Shown here: one piece after another, positions 1 to 10,300 of the stretch | Numbering within the stretch: position 1 is the first letter of the stretch | Layout of the letters: each line of letters opens with the position of its first letter | Origin: Porphyridium purpureum | Taxonomy: Eukaryota > Rhodophyta > Bangiophyceae > Porphyridiales > Porphyridiaceae | DNA length: 64,000 nucleotides | Direction: 5' to 3' | Assembly: GCA_008690995.1 (NCBI GenBank) | Contig: VRMN01000009.1 | Location: forward strand, 248,001-312,000 | Program-made: the position numbers and the translations under genes | Notes under the pieces: generated by a model | What the model was told of the DNA's origin: nothing | The model's database searches: none | Seen by the model: the letters and a program-made list of their open reading frames with translations, nothing else

Positions 1-259
1 TCAACCTAGCAGAGCGCATGTCCTCACGCACCATACGCGCGATATTCAATTTGAGCGACGACGGAAAGCGTCGTACCGGCGGGCGCACAGGCTCGCGTTA
101 GCAGTGGACTTGCAAGCAACCGTTTTACCCCAAAAAAGTTATTGTATCTTTACAACCCTAGGGCGGAAAACGGAGCCAGTGTTTCGTTTGACTGGAGTAC
201 GGTGGAGGGGCGCGTCCGGGAAAAAGCTCGGCCAAACATTGTACTTGAACTACGCGAAC

Positions 260-1381
260 ATGATGGGTGCTTCCACAGCTGCTTTCACTTCTGTCTCACT
301 GCTTTGTCCCCGCGGCCCTCGCTCCACGAAGCGGGGCGCATGGGTTTGCAGCGCGGCCGAGGCGCACAGCAGCGCGAGCGGGCCGGAGAGGCGGAACGCG
401 CCTGCGAGTTCAGGAGCCAGTGCATCTCCGACCTTGACGTCGTTCGAGCGCCGAGCAGGCGGGCCCTTGCTGCGGCGTGCAGTCAACACGTTACAAGTGA
501 ATATCGGGCTGACTTGCAACCAGGCATGCTCACACTGCCACGTCGCGTCTTCGCCCTCGCGCAAAGAGACCATGTCGCAACAGGTGGCGGAGCAACTGGT
601 GAAGCTCGTTGCGAACACACCGTCCATTCAGACGGTGGATATCACCGGCGGCGCACCCGAGATGCATGAGCAGTTCACTTACTTGGTTGAGTCAATGCGA
701 GCGCTGGACAAGGTAGTCATTGATCGATGCAACCTGACAGTACTGAGTCTCGCGGGAATGCAAAACCTGGCCTCGTACCTCGCGCACCACAAAGTCAAAG
801 TTGTGGCCTCGCTGCCGTGCTACAGCAAGGAGAATGTGGACAAACAGAGAGGCGACGCCGTGTTCGAGGCGAGCATTGCTGGACTACAGCAACTGAATGC
901 GCTTGGCTATGGGGAGCAGTTGGAATTGGATTTGGTATACAACCCGAGCGGCGCCTTCCTGCCGGGCCCTCAAGCCCCGCTCGAGGATGACTATAAGCGC
1001 ATCTTGGACGAGATGTTTGGCATCCGATTCAACCGGCTGATCACCATCACCAATATGCCGATCAAGCGGTTCCGCGTGGACCTGCAGCGCTCGGGCAAGC
1101 TGGAGGAGTACCAAAATCTTTTGGAGGCCAGCTTCAACCCCGAGACCCTGGGGAGGCTGATGTGCGAGGGCCAGGTGCACGTGGATTACGCCGGGCGCCT
1201 GTCCGACTGCGACTTCAACTACGCGCTGGGCATGGCGATGGGCGTGGACGAGCGCGCGTGCACGACCGTGTTTGACCTGGAGCGCCTGGACGAGACGCGC
1301 GGTTGCCGCATCGCGACTGGCTCGCACTGCTTCGGGTGCACGGCAGGCGCCGGCTCCAGCTGCGGCGGCGCGCTGCTGTGA
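260..1381 (+). CDS. arsS: Arsenosugar biosynthesis radical SAM protein ArsS
   Basis: The product is a 373-residue radical SAM enzyme of the ArsS family, which uses S-adenosylmethionine chemistry on dimethylated arsenic on the way to arsenosugars. Seen: the cluster-binding motif CNQACSHC (CX3CX2C, Cys86/90/93), a following DITGGAPE segment, and a Cys-rich C-terminus (HCFGCTAGAGSSCGG) typical of this radical SAM/Cys-rich family. The open frame reaches upstream to a GTG at 104. The first ATGs are at 260 and 263 and begin a Ser/Ala/Arg-rich leader of about 70 residues, which looks like an organelle-targeting peptide (inference). No arsM methyltransferase lies in the window, so the usual bacterial pairing is not seen. 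The family call is secure; the exact start and destination are less so. Confidence 0.9.
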   Translation: MMGASTAAFTSVSLLCPRGPRSTKRGAWVCSAAEAHSSASGPERRNAPASSGASASPTLTSFERRAGGPLLRRAVNTLQVNIGLTCNQACSHCHVASSPSRKETMSQQVAEQLVKLVANTPSIQTVDITGGAPEMHEQFTYLVESMRALDKVVIDRCNLTVLSLAGMQNLASYLAHHKVKVVASLPCYSKENVDKQRGDAVFEASIAGLQQLNALGYGEQLELDLVYNPSGAFLPGPQAPLEDDYKRILDEMFGIRFNRLITITNMPIKRFRVDLQRSGKLEEYQNLLEASFNPETLGRLMCEGQVHVDYAGRLSDCDFNYALGMAMGVDERACTTVFDLERLDETRGCRIATGSHCFGCTAGAGSSCGGALL

Positions 1382-2131
1382 AGCGGCTGCGCACGCCGCG
1401 GCGCTGGGCGGACGCCGGGCGGCGCACGCGGGAGGCGGTTTGCGCGTGCGCGTGCGCGTGCGATGCTGCATTGCAATGGCATCCGGAAGTCTGCGGGAGT
1501 GGGTGCTGGCAAAACGACCACGGACGCCAAGCATGCCTGTACCGCGCGTTGTTTTGCGTAGCCAGTGGCGCAGACTACAGGTGTAAGGACCAAAACCGCA
1601 CGACAAGACCACCACAATAAAATAACGCCGCACGCAGAGCGCCACAGACCATGGGGGAAGAGAGGCGGGGAAGGGTTCCGCTGGATTTGGATTCTCGCGC
1701 TGCACAGCCGGTTTGGGTTGCGCCAACGCCATTTTGGAGCGCGTGCGCAGCGAAGCCGCGTGCCGCGCGGCAGTTTGTCGGGTGGCGCTGAGCACTGTAC
1801 ACGGCGCGAGGCGGTGGGGGCGGGGGCGAGGGAGAGGGCGAGAGAGCGGAGGGAGAGAAGGCGGGCTGGCGACGTGCAAAGCGGCGTGCATGCAGGGACG
1901 TGGCGCGCGAGGGCAGTGGATGCGCGCGCAGCGGGTGGCGCCCCTTCTCGGTTCGTCGCACATGCTCCGCCTCTGACGAGCGCGAGTCGGCGTCAGCGAT
2001 CGCGTGAGCCCGACGCGGAGCACTCGAGCGGAGCCCCGCGCTTCTCCGCGGATGCAGACGCGCACGTGCGCGCAGGGAATCGTGTCGTTCCGCGCCCGCG
2101 CGTGCCGCCAGCAGCAGATCAAGGAGGCGCA
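1382..2131. other. Intergenic region upstream of the GATA factor gene
   Basis: This is 750 bp of GC-rich DNA between two plus-strand genes. It has a strongly purine-rich stretch near 1810-1870 and one CACTGTAC octamer at 1793-1800. Long open frames cross it on both strands, but they lack recognisable domains and look like products of high GC content. Confidence 0.5.
1793..1800. promoter_or_regulatory. CACTGTAC octamer
   Basis: This is one copy of the recurrent octamer, 332 bp before the proposed ATG of the GATA factor gene. A promoter role is inferred only from its recurrence in intergenic DNA. Confidence 0.35.
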
Positions 2132-3511
2132 ATGACCGAGCAGCATCGATGCACCCACTGCGCGGCAACGCAGACGCCGCTGTGGCGCTCAGGCCCCAAT
2201 GGGCCCAAGTCGCTGTGTAACGCGTGCGGTATGCGGTGGAAGAAAGGGAAACTGCTGCCGCTTGACGCGTCCGAGCACGCCATGCCGCTCCCGGCGCCCG
2301 TGCAGCAGCGAACCCCGTCGTCTTCAGCTGGCGGCTCCAAGCCCCGGCCCACTCCGGTCAAGCGCTCGCCAAAGGACAGCCCGAAGGGCTCGCCGCGAAT
2401 GAGCCCCAAGTCGTCTCCGAAGCCGCGCCATGTGATCCAAAAGCCGCATGCGTCGCCCCCGTCGTCGGCGGCTGCGAGATTCAAAAAGCTCTCGTGGCCG
2501 TTGTCCAACGGGAGCACGCTCAGCGAAAATTTGGCAGCGGGCACAAGCTTGAGTGCGGGAGGCTCGCGCTCGGCGGCATTCTCGATGGTTTCGCCGTCGG
2601 CTTCATCGCTGTCGCTGGCCGGAAGTGATAGTACTCTACCTGCAGCTATGCATCACTTTTCGCTCAGTGGAGTCGCGAGTGCGCCGTCGCCGTCTTCACC
2701 GACGTCCCCGGCCGCGGAGTCGCAGCAACAGGAGCGCCCGTTCTCGCTACCCGCTCGCCTGGGCACAGCAGGCACGGCACCTGCGCAAGCAAGCTTTGCG
2801 CACATGGCGGGCGGCGCGAATCTTGTCAGCAGTGGGATCGATGATCTTCTTATCGTATCCCAGCGGCGGGCTGAAAGTGCCCTGCATACGAGCCAGTCGG
2901 ATGCTCAGTTGGTCTTGGATGCATTTGAAGACATTCACATTTCGCGCGGCCTTTCTTTTCAGCCGGGCCTCATTCTTGACTTGGACACCTCGCGTTCGGG
3001 CGACGAGCCCAAGCTTTCTCGCGCCTTGTCGTTTGCCACAGATGTCACAGGTTCAGGCTCCACCATGGAGCTCTCGGTCCGCCATGGTCTACTGCAGCAT
3101 GGTGAGTGGGATGAGAAAAGGTTGGATGCGGAGCTAGGTGAGGCAGTTGACCGGTGTCGGCTGCTCGAATTCGATTCGTGTCGCCTGCCTGGCATGGGCA
3201 GTGTTTCAGCCTTGAGTTTTGAGTTTGATGTTGCCGTCAACGAGCTGTCGGAAGGGCTTGGGTCGGACAGCAACGGTTCGCGGGTCAGAAGTGCGGTGCA
3301 TACGCTCGGGAAGCATGGTGACGCAGCTGGTTCAGAGGGGACAACACACCTGCTGGATCCCGTCGAAAGCATCTTTGTGTTCGGAGACCCCAGCGCGATT
3401 GCAGTCGGTGATATGGTGCAGAGCACCCGCGGGTGCGCCATGGAATCCGGCTCGGCTGAAAGCACGGCGTTGAAAGTGCACGCTCCAGAGTGGTTGCGCA
3501 ATCCGCTCTGA
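2132..3511 (+). CDS. GATA-type zinc-finger transcription factor
   Basis: The product is a 459-residue protein with one GATA zinc finger at its N-terminus (Cys7, Cys10, Cys29, Cys32; spacing CX2CX18CX2C), containing [10 protein letters not shown] and [13 protein letters not shown]. The 18-residue loop is the type common in plants and fungi. The family binds (A/T)GATA(A/G) sites in the nucleus. A Ser/Pro/Lys-rich, probably disordered stretch follows (about residues 50-130), with repeated SPK motifs that could be targets of proline-directed kinases (inference). The C-terminal half is Ser-rich and acidic with no known domain. The open frame extends back to a GTG at 1565; the ATG at 2132, just before the finger, is the credible start. 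The target genes cannot be told from the sequence. Confidence 0.88.
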   Translation: MTEQHRCTHCAATQTPLWRSGPNGPKSLCNACGMRWKKGKLLPLDASEHAMPLPAPVQQRTPSSSAGGSKPRPTPVKRSPKDSPKGSPRMSPKSSPKPRHVIQKPHASPPSSAAARFKKLSWPLSNGSTLSENLAAGTSLSAGGSRSAAFSMVSPSASSLSLAGSDSTLPAAMHHFSLSGVASAPSPSSPTSPAAESQQQERPFSLPARLGTAGTAPAQASFAHMAGGANLVSSGIDDLLIVSQRRAESALHTSQSDAQLVLDAFEDIHISRGLSFQPGLILDLDTSRSGDEPKLSRALSFATDVTGSGSTMELSVRHGLLQHGEWDEKRLDAELGEAVDRCRLLEFDSCRLPGMGSVSALSFEFDVAVNELSEGLGSDSNGSRVRSAVHTLGKHGDAAGSEGTTHLLDPVESIFVFGDPSAIAVGDMVQSTRGCAMESGSAESTALKVHAPEWLRNPL

Positions 3512-3739
3512 AAGGGAAATCTGGCATTTGTCCCTGGGAGGGGCAAGTGAGCCACAGGTCCGTAGCAGGATATGGCAGATAGCAGGTATCAAGGCGTGGT
3601 GACCGGAAAAAAGTGGAGGTATTGAATCATGGTCTGATGCGCTGTTTAGCAAAAAGCATGTGATATCTAGGGCATGCCTAAAATAGTATTAGTGTCGAAC
3701 ATAGACGAAAAAGAAACTTGGTAGAAGCGATTTGCAGTC

Positions 3740-3934
3740 ATGGCTCGACCAAGCTTGAGCGGTCAGTACGGAAAGAAATATGTGCGCGCACGGAGCCACG
3801 GTGACGCCAAAGCTTCGAACATTCGTCCCCTCCGTGAGCGCTTCGGGAAAGCCCGCCTCGTTGTGAATAAAAGTGGTCTGCCGGACTCACAGACAATCAA
3901 CATGTCGCCTAGCTTGAAACTCATTAACCAGTAA
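3740..3934 (+). CDS. Hypothetical 64-residue basic protein
   Basis: This is a short ATG-started frame for a basic, polar protein (about 7 kDa) with no membrane segment or known motif. It has its own space between the GATA gene and the DUF3082 gene, and the stop lies 61 bp before the next ATG. Its composition is protein-like rather than shadow-like, but I do not recognise it. It could also be a leading exon of a gene with an intron. Confidence 0.4.
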   Translation: MARPSLSGQYGKKYVRARSHGDAKASNIRPLRERFGKARLVVNKSGLPDSQTINMSPSLKLINQ

Positions 3935-3995
3935 CGCTGCGCGGCTTGGATGTTAAAAAAGAAGAAAGAGAAAACGAAAAGTTTCGATTGCCCGA

Positions 3996-4811
3996 ATGAT
4001 TCAGTGCGAAATGGATACGATGGACGCTGACTTTGCCTTTACAGGGACGCCGCGCGCGCTCGGCGCGTTTCCACCGCGAAACCAACTCGCTCCAGTCAAC
4101 GCATGCGCCCAGTGTCACACGCCAGGCGCACTCAGGATACCGCCAGCATTCGGAGCTGTGCCCTCGTTGCCGACTGCGCCGGCCGCGGTCTGTGCGCGGC
4201 GTATTGGCTCGAATGCAGGCTCGACAATACGGGAGCGGTGGGTGCTTCGTGCGAAACGTGAGGATGATAATGAATTTCGCGAACGGGAAGCGCGCGAGCA
4301 GCCATTGGGCACGGGGGATGGCTTGCAGCCGCGGTTCCAAGTGAACGTTGACGATGCTCTTGCAACCAAGACCTCATTTGTGAAAAAGAAGGAAACAAAA
4401 AGGATACTCACTGTGAATGATCGTCTGGAGCAGGAGATCCGCGACACGGCTGCGCGCCTGGGTGTGGAACAGGAGACGGGCTCGAGCGCCGAAAAGTCAA
4501 CGCGCTCAGCAAGTACCCCAATTGACCTGTCAACGATTGATCCCGCACAGGCACTGCTGGGCTCGTTTGGGAGTGGGATTATGTTTGTGATATCGTGGAC
4601 ACTGACGAGCAACATCATGGGCTACTTTGAGGAGCGCCCAAATGTGTTTGGCTCTGACGTTTACGTGGTGACCCGACTGAGTGCGGTTCTGCGCACTGTG
4701 GTGCTCACAACGTTCAGTCTGGGCAGCGGGCTCACGTTCTGCACCACCGTTGGCCTGTTTCTGCTCGCCGTCAAGACCTTTTCCCTGCGCGTGGCGCCGA
4801 AGCGCGAATGA
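3996..4811 (+). CDS. DUF3082-type plastid membrane protein
   Basis: The product is 271 residues long. The N-terminal 100 or so residues are rich in Ala, Pro and Arg and look like a plastid-targeting leader. A charged linker follows (KKKETKR, about residues 130-150). The last 90 residues contain two hydrophobic segments separated by a loop with YVVTRLSAVLRTVV and ending in GLFLLAVKTF. That layout matches the DUF3082 family shared by cyanobacteria and plastid-bearing eukaryotes, whose function is unknown. The family call rests on recognition of the pattern, not a search. Several in-frame ATGs occur near the start (3996, 4011, 4020). Confidence 0.65.
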   Translation: MIQCEMDTMDADFAFTGTPRALGAFPPRNQLAPVNACAQCHTPGALRIPPAFGAVPSLPTAPAAVCARRIGSNAGSTIRERWVLRAKREDDNEFREREAREQPLGTGDGLQPRFQVNVDDALATKTSFVKKKETKRILTVNDRLEQEIRDTAARLGVEQETGSSAEKSTRSASTPIDLSTIDPAQALLGSFGSGIMFVISWTLTSNIMGYFEERPNVFGSDVYVVTRLSAVLRTVVLTTFSLGSGLTFCTTVGLFLLAVKTFSLRVAPKRE

Positions 4812-5110
4812 GCACAGACAGTCATGGTCCGGGATGTGAGAGAGTTTTCCTGCGTGCTTGTTCTGCGCGCCCCAGCCGGCGTCCAATACGCAGGTGCAAT
4901 CCACCTCGCTCGGCGTAGGGTTCGGGAAAGTAAACTCGACTCGTAGTAAAACGACTGCGTTTAATAGGGACAACGTGATCAATGAGGCCTTGTGGGCGAT
5001 AGTGTAGGGAGGGTGGAAAGCGTGACGCCAATTTCAGGAGCCGAGACGCAGAGAGGAGGCGTTCGAGGTGGACATCTGTTTTAGATCTGAGTCGGCTGGA
5101 TCAAGAAAGC

Positions 5111-5785
5111 ATGGCGTTTGTGAACTCGCTCGCCCCGCTTCGCGCGGACGCTCGCGTGGCGTCGGCGATCGGCAGCCGCGTCGCGCCGTTCGGCACAGGC
5201 GCCGTGGCCGTCGTGGGCCGCCACGCAGCTGTGCTGCGAAACGGTGGGGTACAGAAAGCCCGCGGTATGATGACCATGGCAGAGCCTACAATCACGGACA
5301 CGGTTTATTTCGATATCTCCATCGGGGGTAAAGAGGCCGGCCGCGTCGAGTTTGGACTCTTTGGGGAGGTCGTCCCAAAGACGGCCAGGAACTTCAAGGA
5401 GCTGTGCACCGGCGAACAGGGCTTCGGGTACAAGGGAAGCGCGTTCCATCGCGTGATTCAGAACTTCATGATTCAGGGAGGTGACTTTACGGCAGGGAAC
5501 GGCACTGGAGGAAAGTCCATTTACGGCAACAAGTTTGCGGACGAAAACTTCAAGATCCTCCACACGGCTCCTGGGCTGCTGTCCATGGCGAACGCCGGTC
5601 CGAATACCAATGGCTCGCAGTTTTTCATCACCACTGTCCCATGCCCCTGGCTGGACGGAAAGCACTGCGTGTTTGGCAAAGTAACAAAGAACTTTGAACT
5701 GATCCAAAAGATCGAATCGGCGCCGGTGGACATGCGCGACAAGCCAAAGTCCGAGGTGAAGATTGTCGACTGCGGTGCCTTGTAG
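5111..5785 (+). CDS. Cyclophilin-type peptidyl-prolyl isomerase, organellar
   Basis: The product is a 224-residue cyclophilin, which catalyses cis-trans isomerisation of proline peptide bonds. The catalytic domain fills residues about 62-224 and keeps the key residues: Arg114 in [15 protein letters not shown], Gln122, and Trp180 and His185 in [12 protein letters not shown]. The [14 protein letters not shown] signature is intact. The first 55 residues are rich in Ala, Arg and Val with almost no acidic residues, as expected of a plastid or mitochondrial transit peptide. The domain resembles plant stromal cyclophilins (CYP20-3 type), so plastid stroma is the favoured place. The gene is a single exon. 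Confidence 0.92.
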   Translation: MAFVNSLAPLRADARVASAIGSRVAPFGTGAVAVVGRHAAVLRNGGVQKARGMMTMAEPTITDTVYFDISIGGKEAGRVEFGLFGEVVPKTARNFKELCTGEQGFGYKGSAFHRVIQNFMIQGGDFTAGNGTGGKSIYGNKFADENFKILHTAPGLLSMANAGPNTNGSQFFITTVPCPWLDGKHCVFGKVTKNFELIQKIESAPVDMRDKPKSEVKIVDCGAL

Positions 5786-5892
5786 ATCGCGCGTCTCATA
5801 GTGTAGGAGGTGAAAGTACAGACTAGCCGCACCGTTTGCCTTACGCCGTGAGGTGCAGAATACAAAGAGTTGCAAACAGAATGATCAGCCGT

Positions 5893-7107
5893 TTACGATC
5901 TTTTTCTCCCCGCAAATTTCTTCTTACGAAAATACCTTGCTTTGGACATTTGCACATACTTCGTCGACTTTGCGTTTGACGCCGCTGAATGCTCAGGTGC
6001 GCCGAGCAGCGAACGCACATCGAAGGGCTCGCTCGCAATTCGACTGTCGTTCGTGCCATTCTGAAGCCGCGAGCAATCGTACGAGACTGTGGGCATAGTC
6101 CTCCATGCCTGCTGCCCACGCAACTCCTCGTCTCCAGTGATCTGATATCCCTGTTTTTTCCATTCGAACACAGTGCATGCTAACGCATTGGCACCGATTC
6201 GATCAGCAATGTCTTTTGCAGTTTCGCCTGGAAGCCCCAAAAGACTGACTATGTTCAGCACATCACTTCCTCCACCGGCGCCGTGAAGGTTCAATGCGCC
6301 AGTGCCACGCGACACGTTCAAGTCTTGCTCGGGATTATGGTCAGAGATTTTGTCTTCTCGCGCAGTAGACCGGTCCCAAGCGGGTAACTCACCTGAAGGG
6401 CCAGGCAAAAGAGCCGTCGGTATCACTCTCGACCACCGAGTGCTCTGACTTTCTTGCATGCCTGCACTTCTCGCGTGAGGTGATGGCGTCGCTCGCAGTT
6501 CTCTGCTGCGGCTCTGCGGCCCGTACTTCCCCATGGTAAGTCTCCTTTCTACTGTGTGCTCTGTCTTAAGAACAGAAAGCGGTACGTCGTCATCCTCCAT
6601 GCACTGCACAGGATCCTCAGGCGCAAATCGGCGTACCACGTTCGTAATCTCAATGCTCTCGTCGTCGTCCGCAAATGCGTCCACGAGCGCCTGCGTCAGC
6701 GGACGATTCCGCGCGCACTTTTTTGCTCGCATCGTCGGGCTGCTGTCGCTGCCTGCTTCCGAGCGCAATCTAGATGGTTCCGAAGGGTGCGTTTTGCTGA
6801 CTCTCTTCCTTGCTGCAGTTCCCTCGACGGACACCGCAGCGTCCGGTGTCAGTTGACTGGAACACACGCGGTGTGCTTTCCGAGCAGACGAGGAAAGAGA
6901 TGCATGGGATGAGTGGACTTCAGTCGCCGGTGCGCTTTTCTTCCGCACCGCGCCCGTAAGCTTGCGTGTTCTCTGTCTCCTTGCGGGGGTGGCCTTGAGC
7001 ACGACTGCAAACTCGTCGTCGGTTTCGCAGACATCGTCCTCGTCGAGGCTGCTTGCGTCGAGGCTGGTGCATCCAGGCGAGCGCTGCGAGAAAGGCGGCG
7101 CGTCCAT
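5893..7107 (-). CDS. Uncharacterised basic, Ser-rich protein, possibly nuclear
   Basis: The product is a 404-residue protein that I do not recognise. It has an acidic patch near the N-terminus (SLDEDDVCETDDEF), several basic clusters that could serve as nuclear import signals, a Ser/Arg-rich middle, and a conserved-looking helical part near residues 290-345. The C-terminus is very basic (RYFRKKKFAGRKRS). The frame extends to an ATG at 7233, but the ATG at 7107 has A at -3 and G at +4 and leaves room for two ACTGTAC motifs 134-153 bp upstream, so I prefer it. The stop is 107 bp from the end of the cyclophilin gene, tail to tail. Confidence 0.6.
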   Translation of the reverse strand: MDAPPFSQRSPGCTSLDASSLDEDDVCETDDEFAVVLKATPARRQRTRKLTGAVRKKSAPATEVHSSHASLSSSARKAHRVCSSQLTPDAAVSVEGTAARKRVSKTHPSEPSRLRSEAGSDSSPTMRAKKCARNRPLTQALVDAFADDDESIEITNVVRRFAPEDPVQCMEDDDVPLSVLKTEHTVERRLTMGKYGPQSRSRELRATPSPHARSAGMQESQSTRWSRVIPTALLPGPSGELPAWDRSTAREDKISDHNPEQDLNVSRGTGALNLHGAGGGSDVLNIVSLLGLPGETAKDIADRIGANALACTVFEWKKQGYQITGDEELRGQQAWRTMPTVSYDCSRLQNGTNDSRIASEPFDVRSLLGAPEHSAASNAKSTKYVQMSKARYFRKKKFAGRKRS

Positions 7108-7240
7108 TGTGGCTTCAATCCTCTCCCTCCCCCCTCCTCCCTTCGAGCCGCAGTGCAGCTCGCTCGCATGGGTTGCTGCAGACGCAGTTTCGGTTTTGAG
7201 GCCCTGAACGCGTTGGTGCGCATTTCGCGCCATGCGGGCA

Positions 7241-7260
7241 ACTGTACATTATTACTGTAC
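7241..7260. promoter_or_regulatory. Paired ACTGTAC motifs
   Basis: Two ACTGTAC copies at 7241-7247 and 7254-7260 start 13 bp apart. They lie 134-153 bp before the preferred ATG of the minus-strand gene at 7107 and may form part of its promoter (inference from recurrence). Confidence 0.4.
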
Positions 7261-7320
7261 CGATGCGGCACACTGCTGAGGTGCGGCAGATGTCGCGGAT
7301 GTAATGCTCGCCTCACAACT

Positions 7321-10300
7321 TTATTGCAGGTACAGACTCGCAGCAAAGATAATGTCGCGCTTAATCAGAGCATTTGCCCGCTCCATCTTCTGGAACAGCT
7401 CGGCGTCGCCGATCACATGCGCCACGTTGCGCACTTCCCGGATGAGCTCGCTTAGGCGCACGATCACTCGAACCAGTGAGCCCTCCGGCACATCGCTCAA
7501 CTCGCAAACTGCCTTGAAAGTGGCACCATTTGCCCAAGCAAATACAGCGTGTGACACTCCAAAACGCGCAGAGTTACGCTGGTACTCCACCGGTGAAACA
7601 ACGAGTCCACACTCAGCCTGTACGGTACCTAACGCCACCAAGATCTTACCGAGCCGGATTTTCGTGAGACCAAAGGCCTCACTCATTTCAGCATCGTCCA
7701 GCTCGACCTCAGTTTTCTCTTGAAAGACAAGCGCCGCCAGCAAGGCCGCACAGTCCGGTGGAGATAGCGGGTTGAACACACTTTCAAATATCAGTTCTCC
7801 GATGATGAGCGAGTCGCAAGTGTTGACTTCGCACGCGGCACGGCCTTTCAGTAGCACAACGCTATCTGCATCGACATAGTTCATGCGTTTCAAGACTGAA
7901 ATACGCTGGTAGTAGTCCGGCAGGAGCTGCAAGCTCTCATCGCTTAGAGCCCAGCGCAAGCGACTCAGCTTCTCTGTGAGTATTCTCTGCTTGTCAAGCA
8001 CTCGCATGGCTTGGCCGAGGAAGCTACTCCCAGCCACGTCGCGCAGTGAGCGCATCTGATCAACCAGAGCTTCATAGCGCAAGTAAAAATCTGTAAATTC
8101 CAAGTCCGCTATCCCCATATCCTTTTGTGGATGGCGGGCAGCGGGAATCGTATCGGATTCGACCATATCAGAAAGCTTCGACAAAACGCTTACCAGCTCG
8201 GACAGCGCTGGTGCGCCTCGGATAGGATCAATACTATTAGCATCCAAAGCAACTTTGGAGTCAAGTACAAGTGCAACACGCGAGCCAACTATGCGAACAA
8301 GCTCGTACTTGTATCCGCCCACCGTTCGGACGTCACCCGAACACTCAAGAGCAGGCATATAGTAAGGGGAGGACGAGTCACCGGAAATTCCGTCGCACAG
8401 TACAAGCACAAGGATTGCAGGACCTTCATCTTCCTCGACCTGGCCCGTACCGGCACTATCTCCCGCAAGTGTCAGCCTCGGACCCCGTGATTGAACCTTC
8501 GGAGACCTTACCACAACAGCCAAAGCCAGACCGCGATCTGAACGGCTCACAAGCAAAACACGGCCGGCAACAAATTCGGAAGGCGCTCGTGATAATAACT
8601 CCTTGCCTGCAAGAGCCCGCATGCGTTCCGCGTCACAGCAAAGGCTGTGATAGAAGCGATACTTATCGACCTCCGGGTTTTGTGCCTCAAGCTCTTTCAA
8701 GACCGACTCGCCCTTCTCGAGAAGAACGCGTATGCGATGGCTGTTACGCTCCGCAGCAGCCTCAGCAAAACTCTTTCGCATCACATCCTCCACCCTCAGG
8801 TCCTCGACGCGCAGGAGATTGAGAATCATATTGTACGTCAGACGGAAGACCGACGACAGCCTGTGAGGCGTCCCAGTCAATAATTGTCTCAACTCGAGTT
8901 CACTGGGAATGTCATTAGACGCAAAGTAAAGCATGACAAAGCCAACCGAATCCAAACCACGGCGCCCGGCACGGCCACTCATTTGCTGGAACTCACCAGG
9001 ATTCAGGGCACGAAAGGTTTCTCCGTCGTGCTTGCGAATGCCCGAAAATACGACTGCCCTGGCAGGCATGTTGACACCCATAGCAAAGGTCTCCGTGGCA
9101 AACAAAATGCGCACAAGGCCTCGCTGGAATAAAATCTCCGTGATTTCTTTGACAATTGGCAAGAGTCCAGCATGATGAACGCCGATGCCTCGCTTCAGCA
9201 TCTCTCGCATTCGCATTATTTGAGGTACATCGCGGTCATCCTGTGAGAGCCGGGTAATAGCGGAGTCAAAGATCAGATGGACCTCAGCCTTTTCTGACGA
9301 TCCTGCAGTAAGGTCGACGGAACGCAGCAAGTTTGCAGCTTCGTCGCAGCGCTTTTTCGAGAAGCAAAACACAATTGTGGGAAGCATGTCGTTCTTCGAC
9401 AAAAAATTCACCAGCTTTGGCCACGAATGACGACCCACCGATGCACTTCCGGCCTTTTTGGCTGCAGTTTTCTCTTTCTCATAAGCCAAAGCCTGCTTGT
9501 AATTTATGGTGTTGAAATGCCGGGCAGAGGACGATACCAGCTCGAAAGCTTTGTCATGCACAAGCAGAGAGTGCTCCAAGGGAACCGGTCTTTTCGGCGT
9601 CCCGGTGACGTAAACAAGCCGCTGTTTTGTGCGTCCCACCCACGAGGCAAACTGTAAAGCATTCGGGACTGTGGCCGATAAAAAAACAAATCGAACGTGC
9701 TCTGGCAAGAGAATGATAGTTTCCTCCCAGACCACACCACGCTCGGCGTCATTTATGTAATGCACCTCGTCGAAAATCACCCACTCCACGTCCCGAATGA
9801 GGTCGGCGCCCTTGTAAAGCATACTGCGAAGGATTTCAGTCGTCATGACGAGACAGTCTGCTTCAGGCCTGATGCTAACATCTCCCGTGACAATGCCAAC
9901 CGAATCAAACACTTTTGAAAACTCTCGGAATTTTTGGTTTGACAACGTCTTGATCGGAGACGTATAAATAGCCTTGGACCTATGCAAGCGAGCCAAAGCA
10001 ATAGCATACTCCGCAACGACAGTTTTTCCGGCCGATGTATGGGCAGAAACGAACAAGGATTCTCCTCTTTCGAGCCGAAATATAGACCGCCTCTGAAACA
10101 CGTCCAAGTCGAACGGATACTTGATGGCAGGATTGGGTACCAATGTGGAGAAGTCTGATACGTCTGTCTCTTCAGCCACAGCCCACGAAAACGCTTGTCG
10201 CGGCGCAAGGGGCTCAGTTTCGCTAGTACGATCGATCGCACGGGCTCGAAGGTACTCGCTGACGGTATCTCCGGCTAGGAGTTCGTCAACCTCGTCAATA

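Noticed and set aside
884-2158. 424-residue minus-strand frame across arsS and the GATA upstream region
   Set aside because: It is antisense to arsS, Arg/Ala/Pro-rich and without any domain; a product of high GC content.
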